Assembly: GCA_016744415.1 (NCBI GenBank)
Contig: JADGEL010000003.1
Span: forward strand, 186,001-250,000
DNA length: 64,000 nucleotides
Source: Flavobacteriaceae bacterium
GTDB taxonomy: Bacteria; Bacteroidota; Bacteroidia; Flavobacteriales; Flavobacteriaceae
Direction: 5' to 3'
Both the position numbers and the translations under genes were made by a program. The notes under the pieces are model-generated. The model had not been told where the DNA came from, made no database searches, and saw only the letters and a list, made by a program, of their open reading frames with translations. This document shows positions 42,224 through 52,510 of this stretch, piece by piece. Numbering within the stretch: position 1 is the first letter of the stretch; each line of letters opens with the position of its first letter.

Positions 42224-43738
42224 TTATATTATGTTTAACATACGTTCCGCTGCTTTAATAGCTGATACTGTTTGATCAGAATCTAAGCCTCGGGTTTTAA
42301 ATTCTTTTTCTTCGCTTTTCCAAGTAATAATTGTTTCACACAAAGCATCGGAATGTGATCCTGGTGGAATCCTAACTGCGTAATCAATTAGTGACGGCAA
42401 AGCAATTTTCTTTTTTTCATATACTTTTCTTATAGCATTCATAAAAGCATCAAACTGACCATCTCCTTGAGCGTTTTCTTCAAAAAATTCATCTTTAATA
42501 GTTAATGATACTGTTGTTGATGGTCGTAAACCTTTTGAATGTGTCAATACATAAGAATCTACATGTACCACTTTTTTATTTGAGTGATTGTCTAAAACTT
42601 CAGCAATAATATACGGCAAATCTTCTTTCGTTACAACCTGCTTTTTATCACCCAATTCAATAATCCGTTGGGTAACAATTTTTAAATCAATATCATTTAG
42701 TTGCAATCCTAACTCCTGTAAATTCTTTTGGATATTTGCTTTTCCTGATGATTTTCCTAAGGCATATTCTCTTTTTCTACCAAACCGTTCAGGTAACAAA
42801 TCATTGAAATATAAATTATTCTTATTATCACCATCTGCGTGGATACCTGCAGTTTGTGTAAAAACATTATCACCAACAACAGGTTTGTTTACTGGAATTC
42901 TAAAACCAGAAAAGGTCTCTACCAATTTACTAACCGTATTCAGTGCTTTTTCATTTACTGCAATTTCAACTGTAGGCATAAAGTCATTTATCACCGCAAT
43001 AACACTCGCCATAGGTGCATTACCAGCACGTTCACCCATTCCGTTAATAGTTAAGTGTAAACCATTTATTCCTGCTTTTACAGCCTCCATGACATTTGCA
43101 ACACCTAAATCATAATCGTTGTGTGCATGAAAATCAAAATGAAGTGTTGGGTATTTTTCTTTAATTTCTGAAACAAAATCAAAAGATTCTGCCGGAGTCA
43201 AAACTCCCAATGTATCAGGAAGCATTATTCTCTTGATTGGTTGTGTTGATAAAAATGCTAGAAATTCAAAAACATATTCCTTAGAATTACGCATTCCGTT
43301 ACTCCAATCTTCTAAATAAATATTTGTTTCTATAAGGTTTTCTTTAGCCAAAGAAACAGTGTCTGAAATTTCTTTAAAGTGTTGACTTGGAGTTTTTTTA
43401 AGCTGATAAATTAAATGATTTAATGAACCCTTTGTTAATAAATTTTGAACCTTAGCTCCTGCCTCTTTCATCCAATCAATCGAAATGCCTTTGTCAACAA
43501 AAGTCAACACTTCAACAGCATTTATATACCCCTTTTTATTTGCCCATTCAGTAATATCTTTTACTGCTTTAAACTCACCTTCAGATACTCTTGCTGATGC
43601 AATTTCAATACGATCAACTTTTAGCTCTTCTAATAAAAGTTTAGCAATGGTTAATTTTTCGGAAGCAGAAAACGACACACCCGAGGTTTGCTCACCATCA
43701 CGTAATGTCGTATCCATTATTTCGATTCTCTTAGCCAT
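42224..43738 (-). CDS. leuA: 2-isopropylmalate synthase (or citramalate synthase-like)
   Basis: This 504-residue enzyme has a catalytic TIM barrel with DTTLRDGEQTSGVSFSASEK, the metal-binding HAHND motif (DFHAHNDYD) and GMGERAGNAPMA. The last 130 residues form the allosteric regulatory domain of the LeuA family (RPSTTVSLTIKDEF ... YAVRIPPGSHSDA). Its place between leuD and leuB points to 2-isopropylmalate synthase. Some barrel segments also recall citramalate synthases, and the split is not safe by eye. It starts two bases before the end of leuD. Confidence 0.87.
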   Translation of the reverse strand: MAKRIEIMDTTLRDGEQTSGVSFSASEKLTIAKLLLEELKVDRIEIASARVSEGEFKAVKDITEWANKKGYINAVEVLTFVDKGISIDWMKEAGAKVQNLLTKGSLNHLIYQLKKTPSQHFKEISDTVSLAKENLIETNIYLEDWSNGMRNSKEYVFEFLAFLSTQPIKRIMLPDTLGVLTPAESFDFVSEIKEKYPTLHFDFHAHNDYDLGVANVMEAVKAGINGLHLTINGMGERAGNAPMASVIAVINDFMPTVEIAVNEKALNTVSKLVETFSGFRIPVNKPVVGDNVFTQTAGIHADGDNKNNLYFNDLLPERFGRKREYALGKSSGKANIQKNLQELGLQLNDIDLKIVTQRIIELGDKKQVVTKEDLPYIIAEVLDNHSNKKVVHVDSYVLTHSKGLRPSTTVSLTIKDEFFEENAQGDGQFDAFMNAIRKVYEKKKIALPSLIDYAVRIPPGSHSDALCETIITWKSEEKEFKTRGLDSDQTVSAIKAAERMLNII

Positions 43739-43740
43739 AT

Positions 43741-44337
43741 TTAGAAAGGACGAGTTGTAGCAAAGGTTTCAATATCATCTTTTATGTTTTGCAAATAATC
43801 AATATCATCAAAACCATTGAGCATATTTTCCTTTTTATATCCGTTGATATCAAAAGATTCTTGAGCACCAGTAGATAGAATTGTAATTGTCTGCTTTTCT
43901 AAATTGATTTCAAGTTTGATAGTTGCATCATCATAAATTGCAGTAAATATTTGTTCTGCAAAACCAGGGCTAACTTGTACTGGTAATACACCAACATTTA
44001 AACAGTTGTTTTTAAAAATATCTGCAAAGAAAGAAGAAACTACACATCTAAAACCGTAATCATATACAGACCAAGCAGCATGCTCTCTAGAAGATCCAGA
44101 ACCAAAGTTCTTGCCTCCTACTAAAATTTTTCCGCTATAAATAGGATTATTTAAAACAAATTTTTCTTTTAAAGAATCATCTGCATTGTATCTCCAATCA
44201 CGAAATAAATTATCGCCAAAGCCTACACGTTTTGTTGCTTTTAAAAATCGTGCAGGTATTATTTGGTCTGTATCTACATTTTCAATTGGTAAAGGAACTG
44301 CTGTAGATGTTAAGGTTGTATATTTATCGTAAGCCAT
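43741..44337 (-). CDS. leuD: 3-isopropylmalate dehydratase small subunit
   Basis: This 198-residue small subunit forms the swivel domain of isopropylmalate isomerase. It carries the family signature [16 protein letters not shown] and the start region VPLPIENVDTDQIIPARFL. It acts with the leuC product to move the hydroxyl of 2-isopropylmalate. It lies 27 bases after leuC and abuts leuA in one operon. Confidence 0.95.
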   Translation of the reverse strand: MAYDKYTTLTSTAVPLPIENVDTDQIIPARFLKATKRVGFGDNLFRDWRYNADDSLKEKFVLNNPIYSGKILVGGKNFGSGSSREHAAWSVYDYGFRCVVSSFFADIFKNNCLNVGVLPVQVSPGFAEQIFTAIYDDATIKLEINLEKQTITILSTGAQESFDINGYKKENMLNGFDDIDYLQNIKDDIETFATTRPF

Positions 44338-44364
44338 ATCTCTAGTTGTCAGTTTTTATTATTA

Positions 44365-45759
44365 TTAAATTAATGTTCTTGGATCTGTAACGACTCCTGA
44401 TATTGCGGCCGCGGCGGCAACTAGCGGGCTCGCTAATAAAGTTCTTGAACCTGGGCCTTGACGCCCTTCAAAGTTTCTGTTCGATGTACTTATCGCATAT
44501 TTACCAGCAGGCACTTTATCATCATTCATTGCTAAACACGCTGAACAACCCGGTTGTCTTAAAATAAAACCTGCATCATTTAAAATATCTATAATTCCTT
44601 CTTCTTTAATTTTACTTTCAACAACATGAGAACCTGGAACCAACCAAACAGTAACATTCTTAGCTTTTTGTTTTCCTTTTATGATGGATGCAAAATCACG
44701 AAAATCTTCAATACGTCCATTGGTACAACTTCCTACAAATACATAGTCAATTTTTTTACCAAGCATGGGTTCATTTTCTTCATAGCCCATATATGATAAA
44801 GATTTTTCATAAGTTGCTTTTCCTCCTTCAACAGCATCAGCAGTTGGAATGTTTTGTGATATTCCAATTCCCATTCCTGGATTGGTACCATACGTAATCA
44901 TTGGCTCAATATCTACAGCGTTAAAATTAAATTCTTTATCAAACGTAGCATCAGCATCTGTTTTTAGGGTTTCCCAATACTTCATTGCTTTGTCCCAATC
45001 TGCTCCTTTCGGAGTCATAGCAAGACCTTCTATATATTCAAAAGTTTTGTTATCTGGAGCAATCATTCCACCACGAGCTCCCATCTCTATACTTAAATTG
45101 CAGACTGTCATACGGCCTTCCATTGTCATATTTTCAAAAACATTACCAGCATATTCAACAAAATATCCTGTTGCACCAGAAGTTGTTAATTGTGAAATAA
45201 TGTACAATCCAACATCTTTTGGAGTAACTCCTTTTAGTAAGTTTCCATTGATATTGATACGCATTTTTTTAGGTTTTTGCTGCATAATACATTGTGTAGT
45301 CAGCACCATCTCAACTTCAGATGTTCCTATACCGAATGCAATAGCACCAAATGCACCATGGGTTGATGTATGAGAATCTCCACAAACAATAGTTGCTCCT
45401 GGCAACGTAATTCCATTTTCTGGTCCCACTACATGTACAATTCCATTATTTTGATGACCTAAGCCCCAGTGACTAATTCCAAATTCACTGGCATTGTCTT
45501 CTAGTGTTTTTAATTGATTGGCAGATAAAGGATCCTTAACCGGCAAGTGCTGATTAATTGTTGGAGTATTATGATCTGCAACTGCAAAAGTTTTTTCTGG
45601 ATATAACACGCTTAATCCCCTACTTTTTAAGCCAACAAAAGCTACAGGACTTGTAACTTCATGAATTAAATGGCGGTCGATAAAAAAGACGTCAGGCCCA
45701 TCTTTTACCTTTCGCACTACATGTGAATCCCATACTTTATCAAATAATGTTGTACTCAT
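44365..45759 (-). CDS. leuC: 3-isopropylmalate dehydratase large subunit
   Basis: This 464-residue subunit binds the 4Fe-4S cluster. The cysteine ligands appear in [11 protein letters not shown] and in [12 protein letters not shown] (two). [13 protein letters not shown] and [13 protein letters not shown] are also typical. It is the first gene of the leu operon, with a TAAATTTG promoter element at 45790-45783 about 24 bases upstream and an inverted repeat just above it. Confidence 0.95.
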   Translation of the reverse strand: MSTTLFDKVWDSHVVRKVKDGPDVFFIDRHLIHEVTSPVAFVGLKSRGLSVLYPEKTFAVADHNTPTINQHLPVKDPLSANQLKTLEDNASEFGISHWGLGHQNNGIVHVVGPENGITLPGATIVCGDSHTSTHGAFGAIAFGIGTSEVEMVLTTQCIMQQKPKKMRININGNLLKGVTPKDVGLYIISQLTTSGATGYFVEYAGNVFENMTMEGRMTVCNLSIEMGARGGMIAPDNKTFEYIEGLAMTPKGADWDKAMKYWETLKTDADATFDKEFNFNAVDIEPMITYGTNPGMGIGISQNIPTADAVEGGKATYEKSLSYMGYEENEPMLGKKIDYVFVGSCTNGRIEDFRDFASIIKGKQKAKNVTVWLVPGSHVVESKIKEEGIIDILNDAGFILRQPGCSACLAMNDDKVPAGKYAISTSNRNFEGRQGPGSRTLLASPLVAAAAAISGVVTDPRTLI

Positions 45760-45782
45760 ATTTTGGTGTGTTTTAAAGTAGG

Positions 45783-45822
45783 CAAATTTATGAAAAACAA
45801 GTCTCTTGAGGTGCTTCTCAAG
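45783..45822 (-). promoter_or_regulatory. leuC promoter element and upstream inverted repeat
   Basis: On the minus strand TAAATTTG (45790-45783) is a perfect -7 element. CTTGAG (45805-45810) and CTCAAG (45817-45822) form an inverted repeat with a 6-base spacer, placed 14 to 32 bases upstream of that element, where a -33 contact or an activator would sit. It could be an operator for leucine control. No leader peptide was seen. Confidence 0.5.
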
Positions 45823-45994
45823 GATCCTTTGATACGATATTCAGTATTTTTATAGTATCCCTATTTCAAGTAGTGATATATCATAAAACGCTAATAGAAT
45901 ACTAATAAAACTATGGTTTTTTTGATAGATTTTTAATGTAGTGTTTTACGAGAGTCAGATAAAAAAATAAGTAATGTAAAAGAAAATAGTTTCA

Positions 45995-46909
45995 TCATTC
46001 CAAATCCATTTTTAATTCGTTCATTAAATCGTTGTGTTGATGCTTTGCATATTCATAGCCGTCTTTCCACCAACCGCTCATTATTTTTTTGTCGAACACC
46101 AAAGAATTTACAGTTAAGACAATTGGAGTATAATATAAATTCAATTTTACATTGTGCTGTTTGGCATATAATTTTCCGATTGTGATATTGTGTTTTTCTA
46201 CATGGTCCATCATAAAGGCTTGAATATTCATTAATACTGAAAATGAATTTTTAGTTGGAATGCGATTTACTTGGTTTTCTTCAGTTTCTAAAATAATAAC
46301 ATCTACTTCTGTTGCTCCCCTTTTAATTGCTTCGCGTATTGGCACTAAGCAACCAAAACCGCCATCAGCATAGTGGCATCCATTTTTATACAATAAACTC
46401 ATGAACGGAACATAATTGCACGAGGCCCAAATCCAATCAGAAAAATCAGCATAATTATAATTATTGATAGATTTATATTCCACTTCGTCTGTTGAAATAT
46501 TTGAAACTGTTACAATAGCTTCTTTGTCTGAATTTTTAACAGCATTAAAATACTTTTCAGTAATTCGCTGTTTAATAAGTTTCCTTAAATTTTTGCTTTC
46601 ACCAAAAGTTTTGCGTCCCATTAAGAAATTCCAAAGAACATTTAAATGATTAATTCCAACCACTTTATGTCCATGCACATTCTTAACTGTGATTGGAGAA
46701 TTACTAAAAATAGAGCGTTGGTTTACTGAGGTATAAATATCTTTTAAGTCCTCCAACTCTCCCAATGCTAAGTGAGTAACCATCAAGCTACCAGTAGATG
46801 TTCCTAAAAATAAATCGTATTCTTTTTTTTGATGTTTAATCAAATATTCTGCAACGCCACCTGCAAATGCACCTTTACTACCACCACCAGAAATTACTAA
46901 AGCATTCAT
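45995..46909 (-). CDS. Patatin-like phospholipase
   Basis: This 304-residue protein has the patatin oxyanion motif GGGSKGAFAGG, the nucleophile elbow G-x-S-x-G in GTSTGSL, and the catalytic Asp in ADGGFG. These form the Ser-Asp dyad of bacterial patatins (PF01734), which act on acyl esters of lipids. No signal peptide is visible, so it is probably cytoplasmic. It stands alone, with the divergent secreted gene at 47036. Confidence 0.9.
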   Translation of the reverse strand: MNALVISGGGSKGAFAGGVAEYLIKHQKKEYDLFLGTSTGSLMVTHLALGELEDLKDIYTSVNQRSIFSNSPITVKNVHGHKVVGINHLNVLWNFLMGRKTFGESKNLRKLIKQRITEKYFNAVKNSDKEAIVTVSNISTDEVEYKSINNYNYADFSDWIWASCNYVPFMSLLYKNGCHYADGGFGCLVPIREAIKRGATEVDVIILETEENQVNRIPTKNSFSVLMNIQAFMMDHVEKHNITIGKLYAKQHNVKLNLYYTPIVLTVNSLVFDKKIMSGWWKDGYEYAKHQHNDLMNELKMDLE

Positions 46910-47035
46910 TTAAGTACTTTATTTTATGAGTTGTTTTATTATTTTAAAATATCAGTTAAACAAATTAATATAAAAATGATAAATCTCCAGTTTTTATTTA
47001 TTTTTGAGCGACCAATACAATTATAAAGATACAAT

Positions 47036-47998
47036 ATGAAAACCAAAATTCTTATAATCTCTACATTCTTATTTTATCTTTTTAATTCAGCAAGTACTAC
47101 TGCACAATCTACCTTTAATTTTAATATTAAAAACATGGTAAATGACAGTTGTATGATTGGATATTATCTAGGTGATAAACAATATATTTTTGGTGACGAT
47201 GGCAAAAATCAAATGATTTATATTGATGCTGATGGCAAAGGTAGTTTTACAAGAGATGATATGAAACCAGGAGTGATACTCCTTGTCTTTCCTCCCGACA
47301 ATGACTTTATTGAATTTATTTATGAAGAAAAAGATTTGAGTTTCACTTTAGACCGAATTGATTTAGAAAACTCTATTGAAATAAATTCGCTATCTAATAT
47401 TTTGCAAAAAAAACACAATTCATTAATCTTTTTATTGACAAAAAAACATAAAGAATTAACTAAGAAAAAAGAAGAAAACCCCACATTGGATATAGAAAAC
47501 GACTTGATGAAAATTTCAAATGAATTTACTGATTTCCAAGAAAAAATGATTGCTGATTATCCTGACAACTTTTTTGTTAAAATGCTAAAAGCAAGTCAAG
47601 AAATTTCAATTCCTGAAACAATAACTGATGAGACTGAACAATACTTGTATTATAAAAAACACTATTTTGATTATATTAATTTTAAAGATGACTGGTTAAT
47701 AAGAACTAGTTTTTTCTATCCAAAAGTGTTAAGATACCTTGATGATTTAACTTATAATTCTGTAGAACACATCAATGAATCTCTCGATATCGTTATTGAC
47801 AAAACAAATGAAGATAGTGAACTTTTTCAATTTTTAGTTGTAAACCTATTAAATAAGTATGCCAACAATAATACATATGACTATACAGATGTTTGGAAAC
47901 ATTTAGTAGAAAAATACTATCTCTCTGGCAAAGCAACTTGGACAAGTGAAGATCAGTTAAAAAAGATTATTGACAGTTATAATAAAAGAAACGAATAA
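47036..47998 (+). CDS. Secreted DUF4369/DUF5106-like protein without a thioredoxin domain
   Basis: This 320-residue protein has a signal peptide ending STTAQ. The N-terminal part (about 25-110) is a β-rich domain like DUF4369 (NMVNDSCMIGYYLGDKQ). The rest is helical, resembling DUF5106, as in Bacteroidota proteins that end in a TlpA-like thioredoxin domain. Here no CxxC motif follows and the gene stops, so the redox domain is missing or was never present. The function is unknown. A weak hairpin follows at about 48024-48053. Confidence 0.6.
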   Translation: MKTKILIISTFLFYLFNSASTTAQSTFNFNIKNMVNDSCMIGYYLGDKQYIFGDDGKNQMIYIDADGKGSFTRDDMKPGVILLVFPPDNDFIEFIYEEKDLSFTLDRIDLENSIEINSLSNILQKKHNSLIFLLTKKHKELTKKKEENPTLDIENDLMKISNEFTDFQEKMIADYPDNFFVKMLKASQEISIPETITDETEQYLYYKKHYFDYINFKDDWLIRTSFFYPKVLRYLDDLTYNSVEHINESLDIVIDKTNEDSELFQFLVVNLLNKYANNNTYDYTDVWKHLVEKYYLSGKATWTSEDQLKKIIDSYNKRNE

Positions 47999-48143
47999 TC
48001 ATTTTAGGATTCAAATTTTTAGCAATTATCATTCCTTGAAAAAAGGATAATTTCAATTTAAAAAGAAGCTTCAACAAGTTTTAGATTCACAGAACATTTA
48101 ATTATTTTTACAAGCGTAAAATCACCCTATTAAAAAACATATT

Positions 48144-49376
48144 ATGCAACACATTATTGACCGATTTATTAGTTATATCACTATCGATACACAATCAGAC
48201 CCAAACAACCCAGCTTTTCCGAGTACAGAAAAACAATGGGATTTAGCACATTTACTAGTAGATGAGCTAAAACAAATCGGGATGCAAGATGTAACTATTG
48301 ATGAGCACTGTTATATCATGGCAACATTGCCTAGTAATGTTAGTCATAAAGTGCCAACTATTGGTTTTATTGCTCATATTGATACTAGTCCTGACTATAC
48401 AGGCACCAATGTTAATCCTCAAATTCATAAAAATTATGATGGTAAAAACATCGTTTTGAGTAAAGAGGAGGACATTATTCTATCGCCAGATTATTTTGAA
48501 GATTTGTTAATGTATAAAGGACAAACATTAATTACAACTGATGGTACTACCCTTTTAGGCGCAGATGATAAAGCAGGGGTTACAGAAATTGTTTCGGCTA
48601 TGGAATATCTAATTCAACATCCAGAGATTAAGCATGGAGAAATTAGAATTGGGTTTACACCTGATGAAGAAGTTGGTAAAGGAGCTCACTTATTTGATGT
48701 CGAAAAATTTGGAGCTGAATGGGCTTATACCATGGATGGGAGCCAAGTTGGAGAATTGGAATATGAAAATTTTAACGCTGCAGGAGCTGTTGTAACTATT
48801 AATGGAAAAATTGTACACCCAGGATATGCAAAAGGAAAAATGATAAATTCTATGTTAATTGCACAAGAATTTATTGCTTCATTACCAAAAAATGAAATCC
48901 CACAAGAAACAGAAGGATACGAAGGTTTCTTCCATTTACACACTATGAATGGTGAAGTTGAAAAAACGGTGTTAGAATATATTATTCGTGATCATGATAT
49001 GGAATTATTTCAAGCTCGTAAAAAACAATTTGAACAAGTTGTAAAAGATTTAAACGATAAATTAGGATCTGAAATAATTCAAGTTGAAATCAAAGATCAG
49101 TATTTCAATATGAAAGAAAAAGTAGAACCTGTAATACATATTGTTGATATTGCAGAAGAAGCAATGAAAGCCTTAAACATTAAGCCATTGATTAAAGCAA
49201 TTAGAGGTGGCACAGATGGGTCACAACTTTCTTATAAAGGATTACCCTGTCCAAATATTTTTGCAGGGGGGCATAATTTTCATGGTCGTTATGAATATGT
49301 TCCTGTAGAATCAATTCAAAAAGCAACCGATGTCATTGTTAAGATTGCTGAATTAACAGCCCAAAAATATAATTAG
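48144..49376 (+). CDS. pepT: Peptidase T (tripeptide aminopeptidase)
   Basis: This 410-residue M20-family enzyme removes the N-terminal residue from tripeptides using two zinc ions. Seen in order are IDTQSDPNN, the metal His region [23 protein letters not shown] (bridging Asp), [13 protein letters not shown] (catalytic Glu) and a late [12 protein letters not shown] with [10 protein letters not shown]. Length matches the family. It stands alone between two hypothetical or biosynthetic genes. Confidence 0.95.
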   Translation: MQHIIDRFISYITIDTQSDPNNPAFPSTEKQWDLAHLLVDELKQIGMQDVTIDEHCYIMATLPSNVSHKVPTIGFIAHIDTSPDYTGTNVNPQIHKNYDGKNIVLSKEEDIILSPDYFEDLLMYKGQTLITTDGTTLLGADDKAGVTEIVSAMEYLIQHPEIKHGEIRIGFTPDEEVGKGAHLFDVEKFGAEWAYTMDGSQVGELEYENFNAAGAVVTINGKIVHPGYAKGKMINSMLIAQEFIASLPKNEIPQETEGYEGFFHLHTMNGEVEKTVLEYIIRDHDMELFQARKKQFEQVVKDLNDKLGSEIIQVEIKDQYFNMKEKVEPVIHIVDIAEEAMKALNIKPLIKAIRGGTDGSQLSYKGLPCPNIFAGGHNFHGRYEYVPVESIQKATDVIVKIAELTAQKYN

Positions 49377-49537
49377 TAATCATTTCGAACGAATCTAAGA
49401 AATTGCAAAGATTTGAATTCGTCAATTAATCAGAAAGTTAATTATTTAACAATTTAATGATTGTTGGCAAAATTATATTTTTTTTTGCTAATAAATCTAA
49501 TATTTAAACCTTTGCATTTTAATTAAAACACAAAGAA

Positions 49538-50746
49538 ATGACAAACTCACACCTTATATCATTTGCTGAAAAATATGGAAGTCCGCTATATGTATATGAT
49601 GCTGACATAATTGAATCACAGTTCAACAAAATGACTAAAGCGTTTGCTCATGTACATCAGCTAAAGTTAAATTATGCTGTTAAAGCCAATACTAATTTAG
49701 CAATATTAAAGGTTTTAAAAAATTTAAATACTGGTGCTGATGCAGTTTCTATACAAGAAGTGAAATTGTGTTTAAAAGCTGGTTTTAGTCCTAATGATAT
49801 TCATTATACTCCTTCTGGAATTTCATTTGATGAGATGGAAGAAGCAGTTACACTCGGAATAAAAATTACATTAGATAACTTATCTATTTTAGAAAAATTT
49901 GGAAATAAATACCCTAATATTCCTGTGTGTGTTAGAATCAATCCGCATGTTATGGCGGGTGGAAATCATAAAATATCTGTAGGACATATTGATTCTAAGT
50001 TCGGAATATCTATATATCAAATTGAAAATATTAAAGAAGTAATTGCTAAAACCGGAACTATAATCAATGGTATTCACATGCATACGGGTTCAGATATTTA
50101 TAATATTGATGCATTTATTCAATCAACAGAAATTCTATTAGGAGTTGTAGAACAATTTGACACTATTGAATATGTTGATTTTGGTAGTGGATTTAAAGTA
50201 CCTTATAAAGACGGGGATATTGAAACTAATATCGAAAAAATGGGCAAGCGTATTGGTAAACGCTTCAATGAATTTTGTAAGGAATATGGTCGTGACTTGA
50301 CCTTGATTTTTGAACCAGGAAAATATTTAGTGAGTGGCTCAGGTAGTCTACTTGTTAAAGTAAATGTTGTAAAAGCTACTCCTAATTCTGTTTTTGTGGG
50401 AGTTGACAGCGGACTCAATCATTTGATACGACCTATGATGTATGATGCATACCATCACATAACAAACATTTCTAATACTAATGAAAGTGAACAAAAAGTA
50501 TACACTATCGTAGGATATATTTGTGAGAACGACACTTTTGGTCATAACCGAAAATTAAATATTGTATCTGAGGGTGACTTGCTAAAAATTCACAATGCAG
50601 GTGCATATAGTTTTTCTATGGCTTCCAATTACAACTCACGCTATAGACCTGCAGAAGTGATGACCTATAAAGGAAATAATTATTTAATTCGCAATCGCGA
50701 AACTTTTGATGATTTACTTAACAATCAAATAGATGTAGATATTTAA
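49538..50746 (+). CDS. lysA: Diaminopimelate decarboxylase
   Basis: This 402-residue PLP enzyme makes L-lysine from meso-diaminopimelate. The N-terminal PLP-barrel has the Schiff-base lysine in NYAVKANTN, the phosphate-binding region GSGFKVPYKDG and the later EPGKYLVSGSG. The C-terminal part holds the active-site C-x-x-D in CENDTFG and the YSFSMASNYNSRYRPAE motif. The usual start is ATG at 49538. A hairpin follows at 50800-50827. Confidence 0.94.
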   Translation: MTNSHLISFAEKYGSPLYVYDADIIESQFNKMTKAFAHVHQLKLNYAVKANTNLAILKVLKNLNTGADAVSIQEVKLCLKAGFSPNDIHYTPSGISFDEMEEAVTLGIKITLDNLSILEKFGNKYPNIPVCVRINPHVMAGGNHKISVGHIDSKFGISIYQIENIKEVIAKTGTIINGIHMHTGSDIYNIDAFIQSTEILLGVVEQFDTIEYVDFGSGFKVPYKDGDIETNIEKMGKRIGKRFNEFCKEYGRDLTLIFEPGKYLVSGSGSLLVKVNVVKATPNSVFVGVDSGLNHLIRPMMYDAYHHITNISNTNESEQKVYTIVGYICENDTFGHNRKLNIVSEGDLLKIHNAGAYSFSMASNYNSRYRPAEVMTYKGNNYLIRNRETFDDLLNNQIDVDI

Positions 50747-50799
50747 GATTTATGCTCTGGTTTAAGGAGTTTTCAAACAACCAAATAGCTACAAAAAAA

Positions 50800-50827
50800 A
50801 AGAGTGACTCAAAATAGAAACACTCTT
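50800..50827. terminator. Hairpin between lysA and the convergent lipoprotein gene
   Basis: AAGAGTG (50800-50806) pairs with CACTCTT (50821-50827) across a 14-base loop, preceded on the plus strand by a run of A, which is a T-run for the leftward gene. It would serve the minus-strand gene better than lysA. Confidence 0.55.
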
Positions 50828-50861
50828 CAATTTTATACTATACTCACCAAATACCTAATAA

Positions 50862-51740
50862 TTATCTTGTTACTGTTCCTGAAGGCAAACTTGCAAAATT
50901 TTGTTCCATCATGTATAAAGTGTGATCTATTGCATCCATTGGTATCTCTCCAACTAATGGTTTTAGAGTAAATGGTGCAGCGCTATTATCAGGATATGGT
51001 TCAACTGAAATCACTGCTCTTCCACCTGCAATATCAGTAGGAAAAGTCAATCCAGCAGGTGCACTTTGAAGAAAATCTTCTCCTGGGAAAAACCCATCTG
51101 CTCCATTAGGTGCTGGTAATGCTATTGTCCCACTAAACATATCACTGTTATCTGTAGCTGCTACATTTGTAAAAGTTCCAGTACTAACTGGTATTCCTCC
51201 AATAACTGCCCATCCTTCGTATACCCAACCATCTGCTAGCGTTGGCAAATCTAATCCTGCAACAGGTGTACCTGAGGCTGGGTCTAACCACCAAATGCCA
51301 CTATTTTCATTGTTCATTGTCCCGTCGGTTGGTGTAGCCAAAATATAGACTCCTGTAGAACTTGAAAAATCTCCAACAATATCAGTAGATACACTTGCCG
51401 TATTTCCAGCAAAATCACCAACTAATATTTTTGTAGCTGCAGGTGAAACATCTGGATCTACAGAAGGTTCTATAGACAAAACAAACTTTGTAGCTGAAGA
51501 TAAGTCATCTCTATTCACATCAAAAGTCTGAGGAAATATGACACTAGAAAATGTTCCTGTACTAACGGGACTTCCATTTACAATTAACCAGCCTTCATAT
51601 ACAAAATCATTTCCTAATTCGTCTAACCCTAAAAGGTTCAACGTTATTTGTGATGGTGTTTGGTTGTTGTCATCATCGTTACAAGATACTGTCATAAATG
51701 CTAAGGCAATTGTTGCCAATAAAAAAACTTTTTTCATCAT
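50862..51740 (-). CDS. Lipoprotein with an internally duplicated module
   Basis: This 292-residue lipoprotein has a lipobox near FMTVSC. Two similar units follow: LDELGNDFVYEGWLIVNG with SPVSTGTFSSV, and LDLPTLADGWVYEGWAVIGG with IPVSTGTFTNV. Both are followed by acidic stretches that mention SVEPYPDNSAAP- or SIEPSVDPDVSPA-like turns. The module recalls anti-sigma-type or CHRD-like β domains but matches no named family for me. It stands alone behind lysA, reading leftward. Confidence 0.65.
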   Translation of the reverse strand: MMKKVFLLATIALAFMTVSCNDDDNNQTPSQITLNLLGLDELGNDFVYEGWLIVNGSPVSTGTFSSVIFPQTFDVNRDDLSSATKFVLSIEPSVDPDVSPAATKILVGDFAGNTASVSTDIVGDFSSSTGVYILATPTDGTMNNENSGIWWLDPASGTPVAGLDLPTLADGWVYEGWAVIGGIPVSTGTFTNVAATDNSDMFSGTIALPAPNGADGFFPGEDFLQSAPAGLTFPTDIAGGRAVISVEPYPDNSAAPFTLKPLVGEIPMDAIDHTLYMMEQNFASLPSGTVTR

Positions 51741-51804
51741 ACTACTATTATTTTAAATTAATTGTATGACAAATGTAAAGTCAAAAAATAAGGTAGAATG
51801 TTAG

Positions 51805-52485
51805 TTAGCTAACACTTGCAATATTTTTTAGTATTTCAATAGATTTTCGATCAAAATTAATCCAACCTTCTTCCTTCAATTCATTCATAAGAATATTTAA
51901 GGTTGGTCTAGAAATACCTAATAGACACGCCATGTCTTTTTGAGTATATGGATGCGCTATTATTTTATGCCCAGATTTTTCACAGTCATATCCAAAATCT
52001 TCACACATCTCCATAAGAAACTCTTGCAATCTTGTTTTAGCATCTTTAAATAATAATAGTTGAAGACGTCTTTCTAATCGTTTAATTCTAAAATTTATCA
52101 ACTTAAAAAAACCTAGTGCAAATTTTTTGTTATCCTGAATTAAATCTTGAAGTGCTTCAGCATCTATAGGACAAATAGATGTGTTATCGTTGAGTGATTG
52201 TGCAAATTCACTTCTCTTTTCTTCTCCTAAAACTGATTTTTCACCAAAGACTTCACCTTTTGAAAGTATCGCTTTTACAATTTCTTGCCCATCTTCAGTA
52301 TAGTATCCTAATTTTATCTTTCCATTATTGATAAGGAATACTTTATTAGCCGATTCATCCGTAAAATAGACATAATCAGTTTTATTATAAATATTAAAAT
52401 TGTGAGTTTCTTTATATGTCGCAAACTTATGAGGACACAATATCTTAAAAAGATTGACGCATTCTAAATACCAAATATTTTTCAT
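51805..52485 (-). CDS. Crp/Fnr-family transcriptional regulator
   Basis: This 226-residue protein has a cyclic-nucleotide-binding-type sensor domain (VFLINNGKIKLGYYTEDGQEIVKAIL, GEVFGEKSVL) and a C-terminal winged helix with YTQKDMACLLGISRPTLN. The recognition helix SRPTLN lacks the E-xx-SR pattern of FNR, so it should read a site other than TTGAT. The ATG at 52485 is used because the longer alternative would start inside the aconitase terminator hairpin. It may respond to a small ligand; its targets are unknown. Confidence 0.88.
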   Translation of the reverse strand: MKNIWYLECVNLFKILCPHKFATYKETHNFNIYNKTDYVYFTDESANKVFLINNGKIKLGYYTEDGQEIVKAILSKGEVFGEKSVLGEEKRSEFAQSLNDNTSICPIDAEALQDLIQDNKKFALGFFKLINFRIKRLERRLQLLLFKDAKTRLQEFLMEMCEDFGYDCEKSGHKIIAHPYTQKDMACLLGISRPTLNILMNELKEEGWINFDRKSIEILKNIASVS

Positions 52486-52510
52486 AATCTTTATATAGTC
52501 GTAGAAATAA

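Noticed and set aside
42588-43115. Long plus-strand frame opposite leuA
   Set aside because: It mirrors the well-supported leuA gene, has no family features and has the composition expected of an antisense shadow.
44849-45373. Plus-strand frame of 174 codons opposite leuC
   Set aside because: leuC on the minus strand has all its cluster motifs; this frame shows no domain and no promoter.
45823-45994. Leucine attenuator or leader peptide upstream of leuC
   Set aside because: No short frame rich in Leu codons and no terminator/antiterminator pair was seen.
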